From: Pseudodesulfovibrio sp. zrk46
GTDB taxonomy: Bacteria > Desulfobacterota > Desulfovibrionia > Desulfovibrionales > Desulfovibrionaceae
Length of the DNA: 64,000 bases
Assembly: GCF_012516435.1 (NCBI RefSeq)
Contig: NZ_CP051216.1
Span: 746,001 to 810,000 of the forward strand
Direction: 5' to 3'
This document shows positions 7,445 to 15,236 of the stretch, piece by piece. Position numbers and translations under genes: made by a program. The stretch's first letter is position 1, and each line of letters starts with the position of its first letter. The notes under the pieces are model-generated. The model was not told where the DNA came from and made no database searches. It saw only the letters and a program-made list of their open reading frames with translations.

Positions 7445-8119
7445 CTATCTTGCGATCATGGCGCGGAGATGGTCGGCGCAGTTTTCCGTGTTGTGGCACA
7501 TGTCATCGAGACAATCGATGAAGTGCATGAGCTGGTAGATATCCTTGAAGTCAAGGTCCATGGCGTACAGCTTCTGGTGCAGTGCGTTCTTGAGCTTACG
7601 GACGCTGTCGCGCTCGGCGCGGACCTTGCGGTAGCAGGCCTTGGTGCCTTCGCGGTCCAGGGACTCGCCGTGAACCAGTGCGATGGTGGCCTTCAGCGCG
7701 GGGCCGAGGAGAACCGTGGTGCGGGACACGCCGTCCAGCAGGTAGATGAGGTCCTTCTGGATGGACTCGGGGATGATAACCTTACGCATGGCAAGCCAGT
7801 GCAGGGCATCCTGTGCGGAGTCCAGAATGTTGTCCTGGAACTTGGTGTAGTTCAGGAACAAGGGTTTCTCCACTGCCATGAACAGGCCTTTGGGCAGGTG
7901 GTTGCGGAGATTACGCTTGATGGAGTCAGCGTGGTTCTCGATTGCATCGATGGTGCGGGTCAGTTCCTCGAACTCGCGACACACGCCGCCGGAGACGTAG
8001 CACTCCAGAGACTCGTCAATAGTGGCAACGCACTCAGCGATCTTGTCGTAGTGTTCAACCAGACCATCCATGGGGCTGCGCTTGGCCAGAAGACCGAAAA
8101 AGGGAATCTTGAGAATCAT
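7445..8119 (-). CDS. DUF47 family (PhoU-like) phosphate transport regulator
   Basis: The 224-residue all-alpha protein has PhoU-like helices with acidic metal-binding motifs such as EELTRTIDAIENHADSI and FIDCLDDMCHNTENCAD. DUF47 proteins accompany Pit transporters and are thought to modulate phosphate uptake. ATG at 8119 was chosen over an earlier in-frame start because AGAGG lies eight bases upstream and the protein then begins MILKIPFFGLL as is usual. It is 44 bp downstream of pit on the same strand and almost certainly cotranscribed with it. Confidence 0.88.
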   Translation of the reverse strand: MILKIPFFGLLAKRSPMDGLVEHYDKIAECVATIDESLECYVSGGVCREFEELTRTIDAIENHADSIKRNLRNHLPKGLFMAVEKPLFLNYTKFQDNILDSAQDALHWLAMRKVIIPESIQKDLIYLLDGVSRTTVLLGPALKATIALVHGESLDREGTKACYRKVRAERDSVRKLKNALHQKLYAMDLDFKDIYQLMHFIDCLDDMCHNTENCADHLRAMIAR

Positions 8120-8163
8120 ATCTATAACCTCTTGAGAGTATTGTTCTATTAAATTTTTGTATT

Positions 8164-9402
8164 CTAGCTGTAACACAACCACTTGAGCAGCACAAAGAAA
8201 ACAATGCTGGTCAGAGCGGCGATGGGTACAGTGGCGATCCAGTATGCCACGATGCGCAGAAGCACGCGGAAGTCAACTGCATGGAAGCCGCGGGCAAGAC
8301 CGACGCCAACCACGCCACCGACAGCAGCATGGGTGGTGGATACGGGCAGCCCAAGGTTGGAAGCGACCAATACAGTGGAGGCGGCGCCGATATCAACGGC
8401 AAAGCCACGGGTGTTGGTCAGCGTGGTGATCTTGGTACCAACGGTCTTCATGACCTTGTGGCCGAGCACGCTGATACCCACGGCGATACCGAAGCCACCC
8501 AGCACCAGCATGGAGGTGGGGACATCGGCCTTTGCCAGCAGCTGATGCTCCTTGGCGATCAGGTAGATGGCAGCCACGGGACCAATGGCGTTGGCAACGT
8601 CGTTGGCGCCCTGAGAAAGGGCCACGTAACAGGAGGTACCGATCTGCATCTTTCGGAAGATACGCTCAACGCCTTCTGCTCCCTCCTCCTCATCAATAAC
8701 AATGCGGGAGGTGAACAAGCGACCGATGGCCCAGGCGGCAAAGGCCACGCCCAAAGCGACCATCAGAGACAGGCTCCAGTGCAGGTGCAGGCTTTTTCCT
8801 GCCGGCGTCTTGTACAGGAAGGACAAGGCGATCATGAACAGGGCAAGGGCGATCCAGATGGGAGCCCACCGTTTCGCCTGTTCAATGAAGTGATGCTTGA
8901 ATAGAATATATTTCCTGATGTGAGAAAAGATAAAGAACGCAATACCTGCGGCCAAAAACGGCGAAATGATCCACGACATGACAATGCCGCCCATCTTGAG
9001 CCAGTTAACCACGGAGGGACCGCCTGCCACCAGTCCGAAACCGGTGATGGCACCCACGATTGAGTGTGTTGATGAAACAGGTAGCGATGTTAGAGTGGCA
9101 ACAAGCACCCAGACACCTGCAGCCAGCAGGGCTGCGAACATACCTATCATGATCAACTTTGGATCGGTGATGGCCGCCGGATTGATAATACCTTTACTGA
9201 TAGTAGACGTAACCTGGGAGCCCAGGAAAACCGCGCCTACGAAGTTCAGGATACTGGCGATGAACACGGCCTGGCGCACGGTGATGGCTCTTGCGCCCAC
9301 TGCCGAGGCCATGGAGTTGGCCACATCGTTGGCCCCGAGGTTGAAGGCCATGAGAAACCCGGCCCCCAGGGACATGTAAAAGAACAGATCGTAGATATCC
9401 AT
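8164..9402 (-). CDS. pit: Inorganic phosphate transporter, PiT family
   Basis: The 412-residue integral membrane protein has about ten hydrophobic segments and the duplicated PiT signature GANDVANSMASAVGARA near residue 24 and GANDVANAIGPVAA near 265. These mark a low-affinity H+ or Na+ coupled phosphate symporter of the inner membrane. The start has GAGGGG upstream. The gene is between a PhoR-like kinase (39 bp upstream) and a DUF47 regulator, forming a phosphate operon. Confidence 0.93.
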   Translation of the reverse strand: MDIYDLFFYMSLGAGFLMAFNLGANDVANSMASAVGARAITVRQAVFIASILNFVGAVFLGSQVTSTISKGIINPAAITDPKLIMIGMFAALLAAGVWVLVATLTSLPVSSTHSIVGAITGFGLVAGGPSVVNWLKMGGIVMSWIISPFLAAGIAFFIFSHIRKYILFKHHFIEQAKRWAPIWIALALFMIALSFLYKTPAGKSLHLHWSLSLMVALGVAFAAWAIGRLFTSRIVIDEEEGAEGVERIFRKMQIGTSCYVALSQGANDVANAIGPVAAIYLIAKEHQLLAKADVPTSMLVLGGFGIAVGISVLGHKVMKTVGTKITTLTNTRGFAVDIGAASTVLVASNLGLPVSTTHAAVGGVVGVGLARGFHAVDFRVLLRIVAYWIATVPIAALTSIVFFVLLKWLCYS

Positions 9403-9441
9403 TTTTAGGCCCCTCTTCCGAGGGAGTTGGTTAAAACGTTG

Positions 9442-11238
9442 CTACGTGTCGGCTGACTGCGGCTTGTTCAGGCGGAAGCAAAAACGCGCTCCCACCGTCC
9501 CTTCACCGTACCCATCGTGCCATATTTCACCATCGAAGTTCTTCACAATACGACGGCAGATGGCGAGGCCGAGCCCCGAACTGCCTGAACCGTCAATGGT
9601 ATTCTCATCCACGCGGTAAAACCGCTCAAAAACTTTGGTGCTGTGCTCTCGGGAAATTCCCGGGCCCTGATCCTCCACACAGAACACGATGGACTCGCCA
9701 TCGTCCTCGGCGGAGACGGTTATCACCCCATCATCCGGGCTGTACTTCACTGCGTTGTTCAGAAGATTGTGGAAGACGTGAAGCAGTCCGTCTGTTTCGG
9801 CCATGACCATCATTTCGTCATCTGGAGTGCGGGTTTTTATGGAGATATTACGCTCCGTGGCCCACGGGGTGACGTCATTCACTGCCCGGCTCATGTGCAT
9901 TCTGCCGGACATGGGCTCCAGACGCAACTTTTTGCCCATCTGTTCTGATTTCGCCAAAGCCAGCATGGACGAGATGACCTTGTCCATATGGTCGGCGTTC
10001 TTGAGCACAATCTCCATAAAGAAGCGGGCATCGTCCATCTTTGCCGGAGGATTGTCCAGCAAGGTCTCGGTATATCCTTTAATGGAAGTGAGCGGCGTAC
10101 GGAGCTGGTGGGAGGCGTTCGCCACGAAATCCTTCAGCCCCTTCTCACTGCGCTTCATCTCCGTGATGTCATAGAAGACCAGAATCATCTTGCGCATCCG
10201 CTTGTGGTCAAAGCACGGTACGGCCGACACTTCCACGGTGCGGGAATCCATCAGGTCAATCTGGATCGACTTGTCACTCTCGTCCGGATTCTCCATGAGT
10301 TCATCCACCAGATCCTGTATCTCAAACCGGCGCGTCACCTCGATAGGGGTTCGGCCGATGGAGCTTTCTGCCAGATTGAACATTTCATCGAGGGCGGAGT
10401 TGAAAGATTCGATGCGCCCAGAGGAATCCAGTGACATGACGCCTTCGCGCATGCCTTCAAAGATGGCCTGCAACTGTCCCTTCTGATCTTCAATCAGGCG
10501 GACATTACGCTCAATGGACTTGGCCATGGTGTTGATGGACTGGGCAAGGGACATGAACTCGCCACCGGGCAGCACGCGGATGCGGGTGGAGTAATCCCCG
10601 TCGCCAATGGATTTGGCCAATTCGGAAAAGGATGTGATTTCGCGGCTCATGTTGCGCGACATGATCAGGCTCATGACCGTGGCAGCCGCCAGCACTATGA
10701 GGAAAATCCAGATAAAATTCAGTTTGAGAGAGTCGATGCGGTCACTCACGGCGGAAATGGGAACGGCCAATCGCAGGATGCCGTCCGGCACGTTTTTCTC
10801 GCCCTTGAGCTTCACGGCAGCGTACAGCATCTCCTTTCGCAGGGTATCCGAGTAACGGATATTGATGCCACGCCCTTCCACATGCGCCTGTACGACCTCC
10901 GGGCGTTCACTGTGGTCGTCCATGGTGTCGAGGCCGGTGTATCCTACTTCGGAATCGGCCAGCACCTTGCCGCCCTTGGCAATATAGGTAATGCGCGCTC
11001 CCAGGCGTTGCCCCAAACCATCCACCCATTTGGCAAAATCCTGCTCATTCTCGAACAGGCCGTGAGTCTTGATAAGCCATAGCACGGAATCAAGCTCGCT
11101 CATGGAGCGCTGCTCGGTTTCCTGCAACAGGTCATCTCCCACCAGTTCGGAGGAATAGTAAAAGACCACCACCAAAGCCGCCAGGATCAATCCCCACGAC
11201 CACAGCAGGATCCGCATTTGAAAGGAGCGCAATTTCAT
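9442..11238 (-). CDS. phoR: PhoR-like sensor histidine kinase
   Basis: The 598-residue protein has a first transmembrane helix near residue 10-28, a periplasmic region of about 150 residues, and a second helix (FIWIFLIVLAAATVMSLIM). HAMP and PAS domains follow, then a HisKA domain with the phospho-accepting histidine in ANASHQLRTPLTSIKGY, and an ATPase domain with DQGPGIS and GSSGLGLAICR. The layout is that of PhoR/ResE kinases. The link to phosphate is inferred from pit and DUF47 immediately downstream. No response regulator is adjacent. ATG at 11238 was chosen for AAGGA seven bases upstream. Confidence 0.83.
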   Translation of the reverse strand: MKLRSFQMRILLWSWGLILAALVVVFYYSSELVGDDLLQETEQRSMSELDSVLWLIKTHGLFENEQDFAKWVDGLGQRLGARITYIAKGGKVLADSEVGYTGLDTMDDHSERPEVVQAHVEGRGINIRYSDTLRKEMLYAAVKLKGEKNVPDGILRLAVPISAVSDRIDSLKLNFIWIFLIVLAAATVMSLIMSRNMSREITSFSELAKSIGDGDYSTRIRVLPGGEFMSLAQSINTMAKSIERNVRLIEDQKGQLQAIFEGMREGVMSLDSSGRIESFNSALDEMFNLAESSIGRTPIEVTRRFEIQDLVDELMENPDESDKSIQIDLMDSRTVEVSAVPCFDHKRMRKMILVFYDITEMKRSEKGLKDFVANASHQLRTPLTSIKGYTETLLDNPPAKMDDARFFMEIVLKNADHMDKVISSMLALAKSEQMGKKLRLEPMSGRMHMSRAVNDVTPWATERNISIKTRTPDDEMMVMAETDGLLHVFHNLLNNAVKYSPDDGVITVSAEDDGESIVFCVEDQGPGISREHSTKVFERFYRVDENTIDGSGSSGLGLAICRRIVKNFDGEIWHDGYGEGTVGARFCFRLNKPQSADT

Positions 11239-11312
11239 TTCGTTTCCTTGTCGGTTGTGAGCTTGTGAGCGCTCGACATGGTCGAACACCCCTCCCCACA
11301 ACGCGTTGGCTC

Positions 11313-11366
11313 TGTAACATAATCGTTCCGCAAATGTAACGATTTATAATGTTACGGTTCTGTTAC
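11313..11366. promoter_or_regulatory. Array of four GTTACA-type hexamers upstream of phoR
   Basis: TGTAAC occurs at 11313 and 11335, and TGTTAC at 11350 and 11361. The last two have an 11-bp period, like Pho-box direct repeats, and the first two a 22-bp period. A further inverted pair TGTGACAC/GTGTCACA lies at 11408-11437. The array is a candidate PhoB-type or other operator region. Otherwise I see no gene in 11239-11670. Confidence 0.4.
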
Positions 11367-11615
11367 AATAGATATTCATCAAATATATCAAACCATTGCA
11401 ACAGATATGTGACACTTTTACACCCAATTGTGTCACAGACAAAAGCCACACATTCGGGGACAAGCCAACCTTCATGCATATGAATCACAACATTCTCATA
11501 CGCCATGATAATTTCACAAAATTCATTTCATGAACGACGCAATGAACGGCGAATCTATTGTTCGCCGTACACCCACTGCCTACCGACCGAGAGTGTTCAA
11601 GCTGTCAAAATCAAA

Positions 11616-11650
11616 AAGGGAGGTGCGCCGAAGCACACCTCCCTTAAAAA
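11616..11650 (-). terminator. Terminator of the 73-residue gene
   Basis: AAGGGAGGTG (11616-11625) pairs with CACCTCCCTT (11636-11645). Reading the minus strand, the stem is followed by TTTTT. Confidence 0.85.
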
Positions 11651-11670
11651 AACATTTGATCGATTCGCTG

Positions 11671-11892
11671 CTAGAAGCCGCGCATGCACTCCATCAGGTA
11701 GACAGAGACTTCAATGCGCACCACGCCGTTTTCTTCGGCAAGGCGAACGTTGTTCTCGGGAATCAGGGCCATATCTTCGGCCACGTTCAACCATTTGCCC
11801 ATCAACCACTCAGAGGTCACGCCGTTCTCGTCCATTTCCTTACGAGTATAGCTCTCGGCAATCGTCCATTCATCGTCTTGTACTGCAGGCAT
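11671..11892 (-). CDS. Small conserved-looking protein of unknown function (73 aa)
   Basis: I do not recognise the family. The 73-residue acidic, soluble protein contains WTIAESYTRKEMDENGV and ends YLMECMRGF. It has an excellent ribosome-binding site (GAGGAG) and its own terminator, so it is very likely a real gene. It lies downstream of alr on the same strand, separated by a 120-bp palindromic repeat that ends 17 bp before the start codon. Confidence 0.65.
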   Translation of the reverse strand: MPAVQDDEWTIAESYTRKEMDENGVTSEWLMGKWLNVAEDMALIPENNVRLAEENGVVRIEVSVYLMECMRGF

Positions 11893-11908
11893 ATCGCTTC
11901 TCCTCGCC

Positions 11909-12028
11909 GGCTGCTGAAAACCGCGTGATTGCTGCGTTGCCAGCCTTAAAGTAATCCTCGACGTAGCGCTGCTACGCCTCCGGTTCCTTTATGGCTGTCG
12001 CCTTGCACTCACACGCTTTTGAGCAGCC
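11909..12028. repeat. 120-bp palindromic element, copy A1
   Basis: The element is symmetric about 11968. The centre is CGTAGC-gct-GCTACG (11962-11976) and the outer arms GGCTGCTGAAAA / TTTTGAGCAGCC are complementary. It lies between alr and the 73-residue gene, 17 bp upstream of that start codon. Similar cores occur at 15111 and 24228. Confidence 0.85.
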
Positions 12029-12047
12029 TCACTTTAATCGTTATCCA

Positions 12048-13172
12048 TTAAATATATGTCCGCGGATTCATTCCGAGCAGACAAAAAGCTTCATACGTGA
12101 TGGTGCCCCACCATCCGGCCAGGTCTTCGGGTGTGATGATTCCCGGCTCAGGTCCGCCGAGAAGCCATGCCCGATCACCGGGTTCGACTTTGGTCCCTAC
12201 GCCGAGAACGTCGGTCACGTCAACCGCCGTCATCTGCATGCAGACGCGGCCAAGGATGGGCACACGATGTCCCTTGATGTTCATATAGCCGGTATTGGAC
12301 AGGCCGCGACTGTAGTTGTCCGCGTAGCCCACGCCGATGATGGCGACGGTGCAGTCGCGCTCGGCGACATGGGTCCAGCCATAGCTGATGCCCTCGCCCT
12401 TCTTGAGGGGATGCACCTGCATGACCGGGGCAGACACGTCCATGGCGGGCTTGAGTTCCTTGCCCAGATCGGCCCAGTCAGTGCCGTGGAAAGGGTTCCC
12501 GCCATACATGGAAATACCCAGACGCAACGAGTCGTAATGACAGTATTCATGGGCCATGGAGCCAGCGGAGTTGGACAGGTTCGCCTCCACCGCGAATCCG
12601 GCCTCACGGAACGCGTCCACGATGCTCTGGAACAGGGTCCCCTGCTCCTGCACCTGCGCCTTGTGTTCAGGCATGTCCGCCTTGGCCAGATGGGAAGTGA
12701 CCATCACAGGCTTGAGCTTGGGGTGGGCCTTGAAAAATTCGATGACCTCGCCAACGCCTTCAGGACGGAAGCCAAGGCGACGCATGCCGGTGTCGAACTT
12801 GACTGACACTTCCAGTTCGCCCTTGGTCTCGGCCATCTTCGCAGCCTTTTCCAGCTGTCCCATATTCGCCATGGCTGCCAGAATACGATGCTGCCACAGC
12901 GCTTCGAAATCACCGTCATCATGGGGGCCGAGCAGCGCCACGATGCGCTTGTCGCAACCGGACTCACGCAATTTGGCAGCTTCGTTCACAAAGCCAACCG
13001 CAAAGGTGCCTGCCTCGTCATCCAGCGCCCGCGCCACTTCGGCCACGCCATGACCGTAGGCATCAGACTTGATGACCGGGATGACGTTGTCGCAGATGCG
13101 TTTGAACAGGCGATGGTTGTGGCGCAGATTGTCCAGTCGGATCTGCACCTCGATCTTGTTGTAGTCGATCAT
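12048..13172 (-). CDS. alr: Alanine racemase
   Basis: The 374-residue fold-type III PLP enzyme interconverts L- and D-alanine for peptidoglycan. The PLP lysine is K35 in VIKSDAYGHG, the substrate-handling motifs KFDTGMRRLGF and ANLSNSAGS are present, and the catalytic tyrosine lies in ISYGWTHV. ATG at 13172 was chosen because the protein then begins with the usual MIDYNKIEVQIRLDNLRHN. That start is 2 bp after the mutL stop, so alr is translationally coupled to mutL. Confidence 0.94.
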   Translation of the reverse strand: MIDYNKIEVQIRLDNLRHNHRLFKRICDNVIPVIKSDAYGHGVAEVARALDDEAGTFAVGFVNEAAKLRESGCDKRIVALLGPHDDGDFEALWQHRILAAMANMGQLEKAAKMAETKGELEVSVKFDTGMRRLGFRPEGVGEVIEFFKAHPKLKPVMVTSHLAKADMPEHKAQVQEQGTLFQSIVDAFREAGFAVEANLSNSAGSMAHEYCHYDSLRLGISMYGGNPFHGTDWADLGKELKPAMDVSAPVMQVHPLKKGEGISYGWTHVAERDCTVAIIGVGYADNYSRGLSNTGYMNIKGHRVPILGRVCMQMTAVDVTDVLGVGTKVEPGDRAWLLGGPEPGIITPEDLAGWWGTITYEAFCLLGMNPRTYI

Positions 13173-13174
13173 GT

Positions 13175-15079
13175 CTATTTCCGTTTGAAGAGCTTTTCGA
13201 GGTCCAGCGGATTCCACTTCACCACAATGGGACGGCCATGGGGGCAGTATTCGCGCTCCGGAGTCTGCAACCAGACCTCCAACAGCGCCAACGCCTCGTC
13301 CACGGCCAGCGGCTGGTTCGCCTTGATGGCGGTCTTGCAGGACATCATGATCCAGAGATCATCGATGGTCTTGGCCTTCTGGGCCAACGCATCGGTAAGA
13401 TATTCCCGCGCCTTGCCCGTGTCGAGGGTCGGCGGGATACCCCGCACGAGCAGCTTGGAGCCACCGTCCATCTCGAGCATGAAGCCCATGGAACGCAGGC
13501 CGTCCCACAGCTCCCGCAAGACTTCGGCTTCACTGGGATGCAGGCTCATCTCCAGCGGCAGCGCCAACGGCTGCGAGTCGCCCTTGGTGCGTTCTTCGCG
13601 CATGGCGGCCAACAGTACCCGCTCGTGAGCAGCATGCTGGTCGATGAGCACCAGCGAATCGTCCTGTCGGAGGACCAGATAGGTATCGGCCACCTGGCCG
13701 AGATAGGTGAAATTCGTTCCCGCAAGCGTCACGCCCTGCGTGGCTCCCGGCCTGGGTGCTGCCATGGGCTGAGAAGCTGCGGATTCAGTGATGGTGTAAT
13801 CTTCATTGCCACCCATATCTGCGCCACCCATATCTGCCATTCCAGTGGATCGCACCGACGGCGCAACGGGCAGCGGGATATCCTTGGGCGGATTGTATTC
13901 GGACTGATATTCCCGGTAGGTGGAGAACTTGGACCCGCTCGACATACTCGCAGGCTGATGGCTCCGTTTGGCCGGAGACGAACTGCCGATGCTGTCGGTG
14001 TTCACTCCGACAGGAGACCCCATGGGCGAACCTCCGGACGACGGAGAGAAGGACGACATGGACGGAGTGGTATCTACATCATTAATAGAAGACAGGGCCT
14101 GCATGATACCGCCACGAATGGTGGAGAACACACGGCTCTCCTCGATGAACCGCACTTCCAGCTTGGCCGGATGCACGTTCACGTCCACCTCTTCGTTAGG
14201 CAACTCAAGGAAAAGCACGATCTGGGGATACTCGCGGGAGATGAGCATCCCTTTATATGCCTGCCGCACCGCGCTGAGCATCATCTTGTCCTGCACGGGA
14301 CGACCGTTCACGTACAGCAGGATGCGGTCGCCACGTCCCTGTGCCGTGGCAGGCGACCCGGCAACACCGTGGGCGCGATAGCCTTCGCGCTCGAAATCGA
14401 ATGGATTGAGCCCTTCGCATACTGCCGGAGGCCAGAAAGTCTGGAGACGGGTGGCCAGATCCTGCCCGGGCGGCAGGCGAAACATCTCGCGCCCGCCCAC
14501 GGTCAGGGAGAAACCCGCCTTGAGATGGGCCAGGCTGATACGCATGAGCGTGTCCTGGCACCGCTTGTTTTCTGTGGATTCTGTCTTGAGAAATTTGAGC
14601 CGGGCCGGAGTGTTGGAGAACAGGTCACGAACTTCAACCCGTGTTCCCGACGCCAGCGCTGCCGGACCTTCCTCAGCCACCTCACCTCCGCGCACCTCGA
14701 TGAAGGCGGCCTCGTCAGCACCTTTCTGGCAGGAAGTCATGGTGAAACGGGAAACCGAAGCAATGGATGGCAACGCCTCGCCACGAAAACCAAAGGAACC
14801 GATGGAAGCGATATCCTCGAAGCTACGGATCTTACTGGTGGCATGACGGGTCACGGCCAGATTGAGCTGGTCCGCAGACACGCCCACACCGTTATCCTGC
14901 ACCAGAATCAGCGAACGCCCGCCCTTTTCCACGGTCACGTCCACCCGGGTAGCCTCGGCATCGAGCGAATTCTCCACCAATTCCTTGACCACGCTCGAAG
15001 GGCGCTCAACCACCTCGCCCGCAGCGATCTGGTTTTTCAGCCCCGGAGGCAGCACCTGAATGACAGGGAGATTATCCAT
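13175..15079 (-). CDS. mutL: DNA mismatch repair protein MutL
   Basis: The 634-residue protein has an N-terminal GHKL ATPase domain with IAAGEVVERP, DNGVGVS and the FRGEALPS segment. A variable proline/serine-rich linker (about 340-430) and a C-terminal dimerisation domain follow. MutL couples MutS mismatch recognition to strand incision. C-terminal motifs SCKTAIKA and CPHGRP of the endonuclease-type MutL are present, but the metal motif reads DQHAAHERVLLA, with A at the position of the last Glu. ATG at 15079 has AAGGA upstream. A TTG 15 bases earlier was rejected. Confidence 0.93.
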   Translation of the reverse strand: MDNLPVIQVLPPGLKNQIAAGEVVERPSSVVKELVENSLDAEATRVDVTVEKGGRSLILVQDNGVGVSADQLNLAVTRHATSKIRSFEDIASIGSFGFRGEALPSIASVSRFTMTSCQKGADEAAFIEVRGGEVAEEGPAALASGTRVEVRDLFSNTPARLKFLKTESTENKRCQDTLMRISLAHLKAGFSLTVGGREMFRLPPGQDLATRLQTFWPPAVCEGLNPFDFEREGYRAHGVAGSPATAQGRGDRILLYVNGRPVQDKMMLSAVRQAYKGMLISREYPQIVLFLELPNEEVDVNVHPAKLEVRFIEESRVFSTIRGGIMQALSSINDVDTTPSMSSFSPSSGGSPMGSPVGVNTDSIGSSSPAKRSHQPASMSSGSKFSTYREYQSEYNPPKDIPLPVAPSVRSTGMADMGGADMGGNEDYTITESAASQPMAAPRPGATQGVTLAGTNFTYLGQVADTYLVLRQDDSLVLIDQHAAHERVLLAAMREERTKGDSQPLALPLEMSLHPSEAEVLRELWDGLRSMGFMLEMDGGSKLLVRGIPPTLDTGKAREYLTDALAQKAKTIDDLWIMMSCKTAIKANQPLAVDEALALLEVWLQTPEREYCPHGRPIVVKWNPLDLEKLFKRK

Positions 15080-15110
15080 AGTTCCTTCTTGCAAATTATC
15101 CTGCTGACCT

Positions 15111-15234
15111 GAGGCGGTTCAAACGCATTCGAGCGCTAGGCGACAGGTGCAAATTCACCGAAGGCGTAGCAACGCTACGTCGAGGATGGATTTGTGCCTG
15201 GCAACGACGCGATCGGATGCGTTTCAACTGCCTC
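15111..15234. repeat. 124-bp palindromic element, copy A2
   Basis: The element is symmetric about 15172, with centre CGTAGC-aac-GCTACG and arms 15111-15131 and 15214-15234 complementary at about 18 of 21 positions. It lies between the lptD stop and the mutL start, in inverted orientation relative to A1 and A3. Confidence 0.85.
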
Positions 15235-15236
15235 CT

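Noticed and set aside
13238-15112. Long open frame on the plus strand opposite mutL
   Set aside because: It is antisense to a well-supported gene and arises from codon bias. It shows no family features.
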